From the NCBI GenBank assembly GCA_945877815.1, contig CAMDWJ010000018.1:1-64000 (forward strand): a stretch of 64,000 bases of DNA. The letters are read 5' to 3'. Shown piece by piece: positions 53,305 to 63,993 of the stretch; position 1 is the first letter of the stretch, and every line of letters starts with the position of its first letter. The position numbers and the translations under genes are program-made. A model generated the notes under the pieces. It was not told the origin of the DNA. It did no database searches and saw only the letters and a program-made list of their open reading frames with translations. This stretch comes from Caenispirillum bisanense. Lineage in GTDB: Bacteria; Pseudomonadota; Alphaproteobacteria; Rhodospirillales; UBA2165.

Positions 53305-54129
53305 ATGATTGTGTTTGTGCCCTATCGTTTACTCTTCACTATTGTATGCTTGGTGATGGCCAGTCCGGCGCTAGCCGCCGATTTGCCGGCCGGCGTCACC
53401 CTGACGCCGACCCAGCCCATCCAGTTCGTCGTGCGCGATGCGTTCGTGCGCGACGCACCCGACAACAACGCCACCCGCATCGGCCAGCTCACCAAAGGCC
53501 AACGCATTCCCGTTGCCGGCAAAGTCGTGGTTCCAAAATCCAATGGCACCTACTGGCTGGCGCTGAAACAGCCGAACGGGAAAATCGGTTTCGTGTTCGG
53601 TACTGCGCTGTTGCCGATGATCGACGGCACGTTGAAGGCGCCGCTCAACGGCAAGCTCACGGCCGCGGATCGGCCTGACTGCCGTTATGTTGTATCCTTC
53701 GAAGGCCGCACCCAAGTTGCCGACGACATCCAGCAAACCGCCGACTACGATATTGCCTTCGACTGCAAAATGCAGACCGGTACGCCGTTGACCTTCAATG
53801 CCGGCATGTTCATCACCGAGCTGCCGTTCGAGGAAAAACGCGAGGTCCATCAGATCAATATCGACCTTTGGGACGTGCGCGTGAACGGCGAAGACATTCT
53901 GTCCGTCACGGCACTCTACGATCCGGCAAGCAAACGCGTAACTTTCGACCGCGGCAACGACGAAGCACTCAGCACCGGCAGAGGCATTGCTGCCGAACCC
54001 GCCGTCGACGTGCCGGCGGCACTCGCCGCCGCGCTGAAGATCGCGCACAAATCCTGGCAACCGAGTGTGTGGGAAAGGTTGTCGCAGATTCCAAAATCGG
54101 ACGCGGAACCGCCCTCTAATTCCGACTGA
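53305..54129 (+). CDS. Secreted SH3-like domain protein
   Basis: 274 aa with a signal peptide (about 1-24, ASPALAA). A bacterial SH3-type segment occupies about residues 40-110 (VRDAFVRDAPDNNATRIGQLTKGQRIPVAGKV..GTYWLAL). The remainder is a beta-rich domain with paired Cys (CRYVVSFEG, FDCKM) that I do not recognise. Probably periplasmic, with cell-wall association suggested by the SH3 type. Convergent with purD, overlapping its stop by 14 bases. Confidence 0.75.
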   Translation: MIVFVPYRLLFTIVCLVMASPALAADLPAGVTLTPTQPIQFVVRDAFVRDAPDNNATRIGQLTKGQRIPVAGKVVVPKSNGTYWLALKQPNGKIGFVFGTALLPMIDGTLKAPLNGKLTAADRPDCRYVVSFEGRTQVADDIQQTADYDIAFDCKMQTGTPLTFNAGMFITELPFEEKREVHQINIDLWDVRVNGEDILSVTALYDPASKRVTFDRGNDEALSTGRGIAAEPAVDVPAALAAALKIAHKSWQPSVWERLSQIPKSDAEPPSNSD

Positions 54130-55375
54130 CCGCGCGCCAGCCGATATCGCGACGACAAAATCCATCCGGCCAATCCACCGCATCGACGCCCGCATAGGCG
54201 CGTGCCTGCGCCTCGGCCACGCTCGCCCCGACCGCCGCAACCGCCAGCACACGCCCGCCGTCGGCCAGCAAGCGGTCGCCCTCGCGGCGCGTTCCGGCAT
54301 GAAACACCCGCACGCCGATTTGCGCGTTGGCTTTGTCGAGAGCCTGGATCTCGGTTCCCTTGGCGTAAGCGCCGGGATAGCCCTTCGCCGCCATTACAAC
54401 GGCAAGGCCAATGCCAGGGTGCCAATCGAGCCGTAATCTGTCGAGGCGTCCATCGACCGTCGCTTCGAGCGCGTCGAGGATATCGCTTTTGAGGCGCATC
54501 ATCAGGACCTGACATTCCGGATCACCAAACCGCACATTGAATTCATAGAGCTTGGGACCGTTCTTGGTGAGCATGATGCCCGCGAACAAAACGCCTTTGA
54601 ACGGTGTCCCGCTCTGCGCCATCGCATCGACGGTCGGCTGAATGATTTTGTCCATGATCGTACGTTCGAGATCGGCGCTCAGGGCAGGTACTGGCGAGTA
54701 AGCACCCATGCCCCCGGTATTGGGTCCGGAATCGCCATCCCCGACCCGTTTGTGATCCTGCGCCGATGCGAAAGGCAAAGCATGTTTGCCATCCACCAAC
54801 GCGAAATAACTGACCTCCTCGCCTTCGAGATATTCTTCGATGACGACCTCGGCGCCCGGTACGCTGAACAAGTCGGCCGTCGCGCGAAACGCCTCGTCGA
54901 GCGACATGGCGACCGTGACACCCTTACCGGCCGCCAGACCATCGGCTTTGACGACGATCGGCGCGCCTTGCTCGCGAATATAGGCGTCCGCCTGAACGCG
55001 ATCCGTGCATCGGCGATAGGCGCCCGTGGGGATGCCGTATTTGACGGCGAGATCCTTCACAAACCCTTTCGAGCCTTCGAGCATCGCCGCCTTGGCATCG
55101 GGACCGAATGCCCGGATGCCGGCAGCCTGAAGTGCATCCACGAGGCCCATGACCAGCGGGACTTCGGGCCCCACGACGACGAAATCGACGTGTGCGGATT
55201 TGGCGAAGGCGACGATACCCGCAATATCTTCGACGCCGACACCGACACATTCGGCGAGCTCGGCGATGCCGGCATTGCCGGGCGCGCAATAAAGCTTCGT
55301 GCAGCGCGGCGACTTGGCAATGGCCCAGCATAACGCATGCTCGCGGCCGCCGCCGCCGACAACGAGAATATTCAT
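54116..55375 (-). CDS. purD: Phosphoribosylamine-glycine ligase (GAR synthetase)
   Basis: Second step of purine synthesis. 419 aa from ATG 55375 ([17 protein letters not shown]). ATP-grasp enzyme with [12 protein letters not shown] and the signature [11 protein letters not shown]. Standard length. Divergent from xseA with 66 bases between; no PurR-like site recognised. Confidence 0.97.
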   Translation of the reverse strand: MNILVVGGGGREHALCWAIAKSPRCTKLYCAPGNAGIAELAECVGVGVEDIAGIVAFAKSAHVDFVVVGPEVPLVMGLVDALQAAGIRAFGPDAKAAMLEGSKGFVKDLAVKYGIPTGAYRRCTDRVQADAYIREQGAPIVVKADGLAAGKGVTVAMSLDEAFRATADLFSVPGAEVVIEEYLEGEEVSYFALVDGKHALPFASAQDHKRVGDGDSGPNTGGMGAYSPVPALSADLERTIMDKIIQPTVDAMAQSGTPFKGVLFAGIMLTKNGPKLYEFNVRFGDPECQVLMMRLKSDILDALEATVDGRLDRLRLDWHPGIGLAVVMAAKGYPGAYAKGTEIQALDKANAQIGVRVFHAGTRREGDRLLADGGRVLAVAAVGASVAEAQARAYAGVDAVDWPDGFCRRDIGWRAVSRN

Positions 55376-55441
55376 ATTTCCCCTGGAAGCTTCGTGACGT
55401 CCTGTACTGCGCGCGCCTTGTACCATAAATTGTCGGACAGC

Positions 55442-56887
55442 ATGACGAAGAATTTGGAAAATGGTCCGGCGATCCCCGGCGATAACCGCCCGATCTTTTC
55501 GGTGTCCGAGATTTCACAGGCGCTCAAGCGCTCGGTCGAGGATAATTTCGGTAATGTGCGGGTGAAGGGCGAGATTTCCGGCCTGAAACGGGCAGGCTCG
55601 GGGCATATCTATCTCGCGCTGAAGGATGCCGACGCGCTGATCGACGGCGTCATGTGGCGCGGCACGGCGCAGAAACTGTCCCTCGTGCCCGAGGACGGGA
55701 TGGAGGTGATCGCCACCGGACGCCTGACGACTTATCCGGGCCGCTCCAAATACCAGATCGTCATCGAATCTCTGGAGATCGCCGGACAAGGCGCGCTCCT
55801 GAAACTGCTCGAAGACCGCCGGCGCAAATTGCTGGCCGAAGGATTGTTCGATCCCGAACGCAAACGCGCCTTGCCGTTCCTGCCCGAGGTCATCGGTGTC
55901 GTCACCTCGCCGACCGGTGCCGTCATCCGCGACATCCTCCATCGCCTGCGCGATCGCTTTCCCCGCCATGTCCTGATCTGGCCGGTGTTGGTGCAAGGCG
56001 ACGGTGCGGCCGCCCAGATCGCCGCCGCCATCGACGGGTTCAACAGACTCGAAGCTGGCGGCGCAGTCCCCCGCCCCGATCTGCTGATCGTCGCGCGCGG
56101 CGGCGGCAGTCTCGAGGATCTGTGGGCCTTCAACGAGGAGATCGTCGTGCGCGCCGTCGCCGCCAGCGCGATCCCGCTGATCTCGGCGGTCGGACACGAA
56201 ACCGATACGACATTGATCGACTTCGCCTCCGACATGCGCGCACCGACCCCAACGGCCGCTGCGGAAATCGCCGTTCCGGTGCGCGGCGAATTGCTGCTGC
56301 GCCTCACCGAAACGGGCGGGCGGATTTTGCGCGGCACTACGCGCCTGCTCGACGGCTGGATCAAGGATGTGCGCAATCTCGCCCGCAATCTGACCGAACC
56401 GCAACGCATCGTCGAAGAGGCAGCCCAACGGCTCGACGATCGGGTCGAGCGGGCGGCGCGCGCCATGGACGTCCTGCTCGACGCGCGCGCTGCCAAACTG
56501 GCGCGGACGGCGGCGCAGTTGACAACGCCACAGCATCTCATCCGCCTGAAGACCGGCCGGTTCGATACCGCGGTACGCGACGCCCATCGCGCGATCAAGG
56601 CCCTGGTCGCCGAACGAACGACCGCGCTGCGCCAAGCCACACGTTTGCTCGACGGCGTGTCCTATCAGCGCGTGCTCGATCGCGGCTTCGCGCTGGTGAC
56701 GAATATGGACGGACATGCGATTACCGATGCGGCCTCAGTCAATCCCGGCATGGAACTCGATATCCGTTTCCGCGACGGCGCGGTCGCCGCCGTGGCAACG
56801 GGAGCGGGAACGCCGTCCGACGCCAAACCCAAACGGGCTGCGAAAAAATCGACGCCGCCCCGCGACAAGCAAGGAACCTTGCTGTGA
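55442..56887 (+). CDS. xseA: Exodeoxyribonuclease VII large subunit
   Basis: 481 aa from ATG 55442 ([11 protein letters not shown]). N-terminal OB-fold ([23 protein letters not shown]), catalytic core with [31 protein letters not shown] and [14 protein letters not shown] (catalytic Asp region). A helical C-terminal arm and a lysine-rich tail follow. Degrades single-stranded DNA with the small subunit XseB, which is not in the window. Its stop overlaps the M23 gene start. Confidence 0.96.
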   Translation: MTKNLENGPAIPGDNRPIFSVSEISQALKRSVEDNFGNVRVKGEISGLKRAGSGHIYLALKDADALIDGVMWRGTAQKLSLVPEDGMEVIATGRLTTYPGRSKYQIVIESLEIAGQGALLKLLEDRRRKLLAEGLFDPERKRALPFLPEVIGVVTSPTGAVIRDILHRLRDRFPRHVLIWPVLVQGDGAAAQIAAAIDGFNRLEAGGAVPRPDLLIVARGGGSLEDLWAFNEEIVVRAVAASAIPLISAVGHETDTTLIDFASDMRAPTPTAAAEIAVPVRGELLLRLTETGGRILRGTTRLLDGWIKDVRNLARNLTEPQRIVEEAAQRLDDRVERAARAMDVLLDARAAKLARTAAQLTTPQHLIRLKTGRFDTAVRDAHRAIKALVAERTTALRQATRLLDGVSYQRVLDRGFALVTNMDGHAITDAASVNPGMELDIRFRDGAVAAVATGAGTPSDAKPKRAAKKSTPPRDKQGTLL

Positions 56888-57687
56888 GGGCGATCCTCGC
56901 ACTCGCGATCTTCGTGGTCGCACATCCAGCCTGTGCCGTCACCTTGCAGCTCGACGGAACGCCGGTTCAGGGCGGCCTTATGATCGGACGAACAGAACCC
57001 GATGCGACAGTCCGTCTCGACGGCGAGCCGGTGCGGCTGTCGCCGCAAGGCGATTTTCTGATCGGCTTCGCGCGTGATGCGAAGGGGACGCACACCCTCG
57101 GCGTCACCGGGCCGGACGGCTCGCGCGAAATCCGCGCCCTGACGATCACCGCGCGGAAGTTCGATATCCAGCGCATCGACGGATTTCCCGAACGCCAGGT
57201 CACACCCGCGCCCGATGATCTGGTGCGCATCCGCGCCGAAGCGCATGCGATGAAAACCGCGCGCGAAATTTCCACCGACGATGCCTGGTTCCGCTCGGGA
57301 TTCGAATGGCCCGCCGAAGGGCCGATCAGCGGCGTCTATGGATCGCAACGCATACTCAACGGCGAGCCGCGCACTCCGCATTACGGGCTCGACATCGCCG
57401 GCTCCGCCGGCACGCCGGTGCGCGCCGCCGCCGCCGGTATCATCGCCTTCGCCCATCCCGGCATGTATTTCAACGGCCGGACTCTGGTGATCGATCACGG
57501 CCTCGGCCTCAATTCGATCTATTTACATTTGTCGGAGATTGCCGTGAAACCCGGCACACGTGTCGAAAAAGGCCAAACGGTCGGGTGCATCGGCGCAACG
57601 GGCCGCGTCACCGGAGCGCATCTTCATTGGGGCTTGCAGTTGGGAACCGTCTACGTCGATCCGCAGCTCGTGCTGCCGCCGCGCTAG
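56884..57687 (+). CDS. M23 family metallopeptidase
   Basis: 267 aa from GTG 56884, overlapping the xseA TGA. Signal peptide (about 1-19, [10 protein letters not shown]). LytM/M23 domain in the C-terminal half with HYGLDIAG (HxxxD) and HLHWGLQ (HxH), the zinc ligands, all present. Predicted periplasmic peptidoglycan endopeptidase. The N-terminal beta domain (about 20-110) likely positions it on its target. Converges on the HAD gene with a 4-base overlap. Confidence 0.93.
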   Translation: MRAILALAIFVVAHPACAVTLQLDGTPVQGGLMIGRTEPDATVRLDGEPVRLSPQGDFLIGFARDAKGTHTLGVTGPDGSREIRALTITARKFDIQRIDGFPERQVTPAPDDLVRIRAEAHAMKTAREISTDDAWFRSGFEWPAEGPISGVYGSQRILNGEPRTPHYGLDIAGSAGTPVRAAAAGIIAFAHPGMYFNGRTLVIDHGLGLNSIYLHLSEIAVKPGTRVEKGQTVGCIGATGRVTGAHLHWGLQLGTVYVDPQLVLPPR

Positions 57688-58298
57688 GACATTCTCAACA
57701 GGCCGCGTTCGTGAAGAATGCGACGCGCGTCCGCGATCCCCTCGACACGATGGGCATGGAAACCGAATTCCCGCGCGCCGACAACATGACGCTCTGTATC
57801 GTCGAAAAAGACGATGCGGTTGGGAGCGCATCCCAATTGCTCAGCCACCATCCGAAAGATCGCCGGTTCGGGTTTCATCGCACCCAAGCGAAATGACAGG
57901 AATTGAAGGCTGAAAAGCCGCCCGACCTCCGCCGCCCGCGCGTGGTTGCGCCAGTGATAGTCGCAGGTATTGCTGAGACAGGCGACACGAACCGACGGGT
58001 CAATCGCGGCGATTGTCTCCTCGACCTCGGCGAACAAATCGCCGTGCCACGCAATGCATCGGTCAAGAAACGCCGAGGGCGTGCAGCCGATGGCGTAGGT
58101 TTCGATCATGCGCGCGGCGAATTCGGCCGCGTCGATCTGGCCGCGCTCATGCGCATCGACGATCGGGCTGTCGAGCCAGATCTGCTGGATGAGGTCTCTA
58201 TCGTTCGTGCCGTTGAAAGGTCCCAGTGTCGCGATATCGCCCATTTGAAGGATCACGCCACCGATATCGAACAGTACGGCGTCGATCTCGCGCGGCAT
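57684..58298 (-). CDS. HAD-superfamily hydrolase (subfamily IA)
   Basis: 204 aa from ATG 58298 (MPREIDAVLFDIGGVI). DxD-type motif I as FDIGG (second position Gly rather than Asp), motif II LSNTCDYHW, motif III Lys in MKPEPAIF and motif IV VFFDDTERHV. The missing second Asp of DxD is compatible with several IA phosphatase-like members, but activity is uncertain. It starts 2 bases after the upstream acyltransferase stop and is the last gene of the lipid A operon. Confidence 0.85.
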   Translation of the reverse strand: MPREIDAVLFDIGGVILQMGDIATLGPFNGTNDRDLIQQIWLDSPIVDAHERGQIDAAEFAARMIETYAIGCTPSAFLDRCIAWHGDLFAEVEETIAAIDPSVRVACLSNTCDYHWRNHARAAEVGRLFSLQFLSFRLGAMKPEPAIFRMVAEQLGCAPNRIVFFDDTERHVVGAREFGFHAHRVEGIADARRILHERGLLRMS

Positions 58299-58300
58299 GC

Positions 58301-59200
58301 TCACTCGGCCGGCCAACGATTGTGGACCCACAACCATTGTTCGGGAGATTCTGCGATCCAGGCGCCGAGGCAGTCGTTGATGGCCGCCATCAGCAATTTC
58401 ACGTTCGCCTGATGATCGCCAGTGTCCGGTTTGACCAGCGGCCGCTCGAAGGTCACGCGGAACCGCGCGCCGCCGAGGCGCTCGACACGGGCCGGCACGA
58501 CCGGACAATTGAAGCGATAGGCAAGCTCGGCGACGGCCGGTGCGGTCATCGCTTCGATACCCAGAAACGGCACCGCGATTCCGTCGTTCATTTTCTGATC
58601 GACGAGCATCGCCATATGATCGCCGTGCACCATCGCGCGCAGCATCCGGCGCGCACCCTCCGATCCCTTGGGATAGAGATCGCCGCCCAAGACCGCGCGC
58701 CCCTTCTGGACAATCGCATCGAACAGCGGATTGTTGGCGCGGCGATAAACGAGATGAGCATTGAGGCCGCGTTTGATGCCGGCCAGCGGACCAATTTCCC
58801 AATTGCCGATATGGCCGCCGAACACGAGGCCGGTCGTACCGTCGTCACGCAAGGCATCGATATGTTCGCCGCCAATCACCTCGACCCGGCTGTTCGGCTT
58901 ATACGGATCGAACCTGGCAAGATGGGGATGTTCGCCCGCCGTTCGGCCGAGATTGTCCCACATCGCCATCACGATCCTGTCGATGTCGGATTCCGTCAAA
59001 TGCGGAAAGACGCGTTTCAGGTTGCGCCGCGCCGTCCGGGTTACGCGCAATCTCGGGCCGATCGTCCGGCCTAGAAGACTGCCGACCCATGAGGCCATAT
59101 CGAGCGGCATCAATCCGAACAGCGCATAGAGCGACCAAGTGGCGCCCGCCTGCACCGGATGCACGACACGCCCGATCCAAAATGTTTTAAACCCGGCCAT
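58301..59200 (-). CDS. LpxL/HtrB-like lipid A acyltransferase
   Basis: 299 aa from ATG 59200 (MAGFKTFWIGR), overlapping the lpxK stop by 14 bases. HX4E acyltransferase motif in GGHIGNWE, and the conserved VDQKMNDGIAVPFLG block. Adds a secondary acyl chain to lipid A or Kdo-lipid A at the inner membrane. Which position and chain length cannot be told. Confidence 0.88.
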   Translation of the reverse strand: MAGFKTFWIGRVVHPVQAGATWSLYALFGLMPLDMASWVGSLLGRTIGPRLRVTRTARRNLKRVFPHLTESDIDRIVMAMWDNLGRTAGEHPHLARFDPYKPNSRVEVIGGEHIDALRDDGTTGLVFGGHIGNWEIGPLAGIKRGLNAHLVYRRANNPLFDAIVQKGRAVLGGDLYPKGSEGARRMLRAMVHGDHMAMLVDQKMNDGIAVPFLGIEAMTAPAVAELAYRFNCPVVPARVERLGGARFRVTFERPLVKPDTGDHQANVKLLMAAINDCLGAWIAESPEQWLWVHNRWPAE

Positions 59201-60206
59201 GGCCCGCTTTCGCTTCGAGGGGGGCGAGCAAGGCCGCGACTGAATCTTCATCGCGCCAGGCCGCACGAACCGCAAGCACTTGGATCGCGGCCGCCTCCTC
59301 GGCGCTCAAACGCACATAGTCTTTTTCGGTCGTCACTAATATCGCTCCGGCATCTCGTGCGGCTGTCCGCAACGCGGCAAGATCGCTTGTACGAAACTGA
59401 TGGTGGTCGGGAAAGACCCGTGTGCCGGCAACCTCACATCCCGCCGCCCGCAGACTGGCAAAAAATTTCTCGGGTCGCGCGATTCCGGCGAATGCAAAAA
59501 CGCGTTTCGCCGCCAATTTTGCTCCGGTCTCGTCGGGCTCCAGCCGCGCGGTAAGAATGGGAAGGCCGCGCGGAGCGAGGGATATTATTCGATCCGCAAC
59601 GCTCGCCATATCGTCGCCCATGATCAAAACTGCGTCTGCGCGCGTCAGCGCACGCGCCGGATCCTCGCGCAACGGACCCGCCGGAATGATGCGTCCATTC
59701 CCAAGCCCGACGGCACCGTCGATGACGACCAAGGACAGATCTTTGCGAAGATTCGGATTCTGAAACCCGTCATCCATGATGACGAGCTTCGCACCTGCCT
59801 CGGCCGCGCGATGCGCGGTAACCCGCCGGTCGGCTCCGATCCAGGTTGTTGCCACGCGCGCGAGCAGCAATGCCTCATCACCGACATCGGCCGCCGTGTG
59901 ATGCGCCAGATCGACTCGAAGCGGTCCCGAAAGGCGGCCGCCATAACCACGTGTAAGGATATGCGTTGGAATACCGTGCGCGCTCAACAACTCTGCCAGC
60001 GCGATTACGGTCGGCGTCTTGCCTGCGCCGCCGGCGACCAGATTCCCGACGCACAGAACCGGGACCGGCGACGGCATCGGCGTCGTCAGCCAGCTGTTCA
60101 GGCGTGAGACGGAATCGTAGAGCAATGCAACGGACGCCAGCGTCGATGCCCAAACCGATCCCTTGGACGACGACGGCGATGCGTACCAGAAATCAGGCGT
60201 GTGCAT
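59187..60206 (-). CDS. lpxK: Tetraacyldisaccharide 4'-kinase
   Basis: 339 aa from ATG 60206 (MHTPDFWYASP); the longer frame to 60275 shadows waaA. Membrane-associated P-loop kinase with Walker A GNLVAGGAGKTP, LTRGYGG, GDEALLLA and IMDDGFQN. Phosphorylates the 4' position of lipid A precursor. Starts within the waaA end (14-base overlap). Confidence 0.94.
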   Translation of the reverse strand: MHTPDFWYASPSSSKGSVWASTLASVALLYDSVSRLNSWLTTPMPSPVPVLCVGNLVAGGAGKTPTVIALAELLSAHGIPTHILTRGYGGRLSGPLRVDLAHHTAADVGDEALLLARVATTWIGADRRVTAHRAAEAGAKLVIMDDGFQNPNLRKDLSLVVIDGAVGLGNGRIIPAGPLREDPARALTRADAVLIMGDDMASVADRIISLAPRGLPILTARLEPDETGAKLAAKRVFAFAGIARPEKFFASLRAAGCEVAGTRVFPDHHQFRTSDLAALRTAARDAGAILVTTEKDYVRLSAEEAAAIQVLAVRAAWRDEDSVAALLAPLEAKAGHGRV

Positions 60207-61464
60207 CGACAAGCAGACGGCCGATCCGTTCGGCGACACGATCGACGACGCCGGCTTCCGCCTCGACATAGGCAAGGCCGGCCTCAGCCATCGCTTGGCG
60301 CTTCGCCGGATTGGCGAGCAGATCGGTCAGCGCCTCCATCAAAGCGTTCTCGTTCGCCACTTCGATCGCGCAGCCAAGCGCCGCCATGTCGCGCGTGATT
60401 TTGTCGAAATTCGTCATATGCGGGCCGTGCAAGACGACGGTTCCGAGACGCAACGCCTCCAGCGGATTTTGGCCGCCCAGCGGCACCAAGGATTTCCCGA
60501 GAAAGGCAATATCGGCAAGCCGATAAAAAAGCCCAAGCTCGCCCATCGTGTCGGCGACGTAAATATCCGTGCCGGCCTCTATCGGTTCGCCGATGGCTCG
60601 TCGCGCGACAGCAAATCCAGCGCCGCGCAGGGCGGCCGTAACATCCGCGCCGCGATCGGGGTGACGGGGCACAACGATGGTCAGGAGTGACGGATTCACG
60701 CGCTTCAGCCGCGCATGCACACGCGCGATCACATCTTCCTCGCCATCGTGCGTGGATGCGGCAAGCCAGCGGGGCCGGGTGCCGATCGCGCCGGCAAGTA
60801 AATCGTATTCATCGGAATCGACGGGCAATGCCGGAACCGCGAACTTGATATTGCCGAGGGTCTCTGCATCGAGCGCACCAAGATGACGAAGACGCGCGGC
60901 ATCTTCCTCGGTTTGACCGAGACAGAGCGCGAAGTCACACAACAATTCGGCAATCAGTCCGCGCGCACGTTGCCATCCGGCGAAAGAACGCGGGCTGATT
61001 CGCCCATTCACGAGCACCATCGGAATACCACGCCGATGGGTTTCCGACACCAGATTGGGCCAGAACTCGCTTTCCGCCCACAACGCCAAATCCGGATGCC
61101 AATGATCGAGGAAGCGACGCACGTAAGAGATGCGATCGACAGGAACATATTGATGGAATGCGCGCGCCGGCAAACGTTCGGCCATCAATTTCGCCGAGGT
61201 CACCGTACCGGTCGTCATCAACAGCGAGAGCCCGGCATGATCGGTCAGCAGACGTTCGATCAACGGCAGCATTGAGAGGGATTCGCCGACGCTTGCCGCG
61301 TGCAGCCAGACAAGCGCGCCGGCGGGACGGGCATGCGAAGCATGGCCCAGACGTTCGTCGAACCGCGCCGCGTCTTCCTTGCCGCGCGCCAAGCGCTTCT
61401 TGAGATAGAAGTGAATGATGGGCGCGCCGAGCGAGGTCGCTATGCGATAGAGCGGCAACATCAC
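60193..61464 (-). CDS. waaA: 3-deoxy-D-manno-octulosonic acid transferase
   Basis: 423 aa GT-B glycosyltransferase that adds Kdo to lipid A. GALVWLHAASVGE with the catalytic Glu, LMTTGTVTSAKL, VLVNGRIS and the sugar-nucleotide site GGQNPLEALRLG are present. It overlaps the DUF374 gene by ATGA and lpxK by 14 bases. Positioned as in many alphaproteobacterial lipid A operons. Confidence 0.95.
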   Translation of the reverse strand: MMLPLYRIATSLGAPIIHFYLKKRLARGKEDAARFDERLGHASHARPAGALVWLHAASVGESLSMLPLIERLLTDHAGLSLLMTTGTVTSAKLMAERLPARAFHQYVPVDRISYVRRFLDHWHPDLALWAESEFWPNLVSETHRRGIPMVLVNGRISPRSFAGWQRARGLIAELLCDFALCLGQTEEDAARLRHLGALDAETLGNIKFAVPALPVDSDEYDLLAGAIGTRPRWLAASTHDGEEDVIARVHARLKRVNPSLLTIVVPRHPDRGADVTAALRGAGFAVARRAIGEPIEAGTDIYVADTMGELGLFYRLADIAFLGKSLVPLGGQNPLEALRLGTVVLHGPHMTNFDKITRDMAALGCAIEVANENALMEALTDLLANPAKRQAMAEAGLAYVEAEAGVVDRVAERIGRLLVDAHA

Positions 61465-62189
61465 GGATGTGCCTCCGACGATGCAAGAGGGGCCGGCTCG
61501 ACGCGCGATTGCCCGGTAAGGCGATCCGCCTCGTCGGTCACCGCGTTCAACCCTTGTTCAAGCGCCAGACGCGCGCGTTCGATCCCGGCCTCGTCCGCAT
61601 CGCGCGGCACCGTGATCGGCGCCCCCCAAACGAAGACGCCCCGGCCGAACGGCAGCGCTATCGCGAGGCGGTCCCAGGTGCCGAGCAGGCGGCGCGGCCG
61701 GCACCCGAAGGCCACAGGCAAAAGCGGTGCGCCGGTCAATCGCGCCAAGGTCACGGCACCGCCGCCGGCGCGCATGCGCGGGCCGTGCGGCCCATCCGGC
61801 GTGATGCCGACGGTTCCGCCATCTTTCACCACACCGACCATACGCCGGAAGGCTTCACTGCCGCCGCGCCGGCTCGACCCGAACAAGGATTTCATCCCGA
61901 GGCCGCGCACCACGGCCGCGATCAATTGTCCATCGGCATGCGGAGAATGAAGCATGTGGAACGGCTGCGTGCTCTGCCACGCATAGGGCAGCATCATCAA
62001 CCGACCGTGCCAGAAACATACGATCGCCGGTCCACCCTTGGCCCAAAAGGGTTGCACGTTTTCCGCACCCACCGTGTGCCAATTCCCCGTCGCATGAACG
62101 AGCCGAATGCATTGGCGGATCAGCCAGGTCGCCGAATTGCGCGCCGCGGGGTTGCGCGACAGCCCTTTGATGAAGGCGGGAGTCACCAT
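61461..62189 (-). CDS. DUF374 family lysophospholipid-acyltransferase-like protein
   Basis: 242 aa. FWHGRLMMLPY carries the His of an HX4D-like site, followed by FGSSRRGGSEAFRRM and TPDGPHGPR, both typical of DUF374. Family members are thought to acylate lipid A in Alphaproteobacteria. Overlaps waaA (ATGA) and lies 10 bases after msbA. Confidence 0.88.
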   Translation of the reverse strand: MVTPAFIKGLSRNPAARNSATWLIRQCIRLVHATGNWHTVGAENVQPFWAKGGPAIVCFWHGRLMMLPYAWQSTQPFHMLHSPHADGQLIAAVVRGLGMKSLFGSSRRGGSEAFRRMVGVVKDGGTVGITPDGPHGPRMRAGGGAVTLARLTGAPLLPVAFGCRPRRLLGTWDRLAIALPFGRGVFVWGAPITVPRDADEAGIERARLALEQGLNAVTDEADRLTGQSRVEPAPLASSEAHP

Positions 62190-62199
62190 CGCTAGCCGA

Positions 62200-63993
62200 T
62201 CATTCCGCGACCGCCACGACTACGGGGGGCATGCCGGCCGCCTCGGCCTCGTCCGCGAACTGCATCGCATAAAGACGGGCATAAAGGCCGTCGCGCGCAA
62301 CCAACTCGGCGTGGGTTCCAGATTCGACTACGCGGCCGCGATCGACCACATGGATCACATCGGCATCCATCACTGTCGACAGGCGATGGGCGATCACCAG
62401 GGTCGTGCGGTTCTGGGTAAGCCGCGCCAGGGCCGTTTGGACCTGACGCTCGGATTCGGTATCGAGCGAACTGGTCGCCTCGTCGAGCAACAAGATGGGC
62501 GCGTTCTTGAGCATGGCGCGCGCGATCGCCAGGCGCTGGCGCTGGCCGCCCGAAATCCGCACGCCGCGCTGACCGACCTCGGTATCGTAGCCCTTGGGCA
62601 ATTCCATGATGAAATCGTGCGCGGCTGCTCCCTTGGCGGCGACGACGATCTCCGCTTCGGTGGCGCCTTCCCGGCCATAGGCGATGTTCGCGCGCACGGT
62701 ATCGTCGAACAGGATTATTTCCTGGCTCACCAGACCGATGGCGCCGCGCAAGGACGCGAATGTCATATAGCGCACATCGTGCCCGTCGATCCGCACACTG
62801 CCGGTATCGACGTCGTAGAACCGCGGAATGAGGTTGAGGATGGTCGATTTGCCGCCCCCCGATGGGCCGACCAACGCCGCCATTTTACCTGCCGGGACGC
62901 GCAGCGTTAATCCGCGCAACGCCGTTTGGCTGGCGTCGTAGGAGAACGTGACGTCGCGGAATTCGATCTCCCCGCCTTCGATGACGAAGGCACGGGCATC
63001 GGGACGTTCGACGACCGTCGGTTCGCGATCGAGTAGCGTGAAGACGCGATCGGCGGAGGCCAATCCTTCCTGCAACGCCGCATTCAAATTGGCGAGCCGC
63101 TTCATCGGTTCGTAGGCGAGCAGCAGCGCGGTGATGAAGGAGAAAAACGATCCCGGATCCATTGCGTCTTCGATGACCCGGAAACCGCCATACAGGATCA
63201 CCAGTACGACGGCGACACCGCCCAGGGTCTCCATGATCGGGCTCGCCACCGAACGGATGCGTGTCGCCTTGAAGGTAAGCGCGAGGATGCGTTCGGCGAT
63301 CGCCTTCACGCGCGCCTTTTCGTATTCCTCCATGAGATAAGCTTTGACGACGCGTGCCCCTTGAAACGTCTGTTCCAGGATCGTCGCGAATTGGCCCATC
63401 TCTTCTTGGGTGTCCGCAGTGACCTTGCGGATACGCTGACCGATCCGCACGATCGGAATGACGGCCGCCGGAAATACGACGAAGGCAATCAGCGCCAGCA
63501 TCCAATCCTGAATGAACATCACCGTGACGAGGGCGACGACGGAGAGAGCATCCTTGCCGAGGCCGGTGATCGCGCTCGATACGGCGGCCCGCATCATGTT
63601 GACGTCGACGGTGAAGCGCGAGATCAGGTTTCCGGTCGGATTGTCGTGAAAGAATCCAAGTTCGAATTTCGACATATGGGCAAAAAGCCGATGCTGCATG
63701 TCGGTGATGATGCGCAGTCCGACATAGGTCATCGTCACCGACTGGCCGTAATTGGCAAAACCTTTGATCGCAAAAGTTGCAAGCACGGCAATCGCGATTG
63801 GAACGAGTAGGAGTTTATCCTTCTCGACGAACACCTTGTTGATGACCGGCTCCATCAGCCAAGCGCTCATGCCGGTCGTCGCGGCAACCAAGCCCATGCA
63901 GACGAATGCCGCCACGATCCACCATAAATAGGGGCGGATGCTCTCGCGGGCGAGCCGGCGCATCAATGCGACGGTCGAGGTGTTTTGCGTCAA
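62200..63993 (-). CDS. msbA: MsbA-type lipid A exporter ABC transporter
   Basis: 597 aa with six N-terminal membrane helices (about 1-320) and a C-terminal ABC domain: Walker A GPSGGGKST, signature RISGGQRQRLA, Walker B ILLLDEATSS and an H-loop in AHRLSTV. Flips Kdo-lipid A across the inner membrane. Placement at the head of the DUF374-waaA-lpxK-acyltransferase run supports the lipid A role over other type I exporters. The start at 63993 is 7 bases from the window edge and looks natural. Confidence 0.93.
   Translation of the reverse strand: MTQNTSTVALMRRLARESIRPYLWWIVAAFVCMGLVAATTGMSAWLMEPVINKVFVEKDKLLLVPIAIAVLATFAIKGFANYGQSVTMTYVGLRIITDMQHRLFAHMSKFELGFFHDNPTGNLISRFTVDVNMMRAAVSSAITGLGKDALSVVALVTVMFIQDWMLALIAFVVFPAAVIPIVRIGQRIRKVTADTQEEMGQFATILEQTFQGARVVKAYLMEEYEKARVKAIAERILALTFKATRIRSVASPIMETLGGVAVVLVILYGGFRVIEDAMDPGSFFSFITALLLAYEPMKRLANLNAALQEGLASADRVFTLLDREPTVVERPDARAFVIEGGEIEFRDVTFSYDASQTALRGLTLRVPAGKMAALVGPSGGGKSTILNLIPRFYDVDTGSVRIDGHDVRYMTFASLRGAIGLVSQEIILFDDTVRANIAYGREGATEAEIVVAAKGAAAHDFIMELPKGYDTEVGQRGVRISGGQRQRLAIARAMLKNAPILLLDEATSSLDTESERQVQTALARLTQNRTTLVIAHRLSTVMDADVIHVVDRGRVVESGTHAELVARDGLYARLYAMQFADEAEAAGMPPVVVAVAE

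Noticed and set aside
55514-56716. 400-codon open frame opposite xseA
   Set aside because: Shadow of xseA with no motif.
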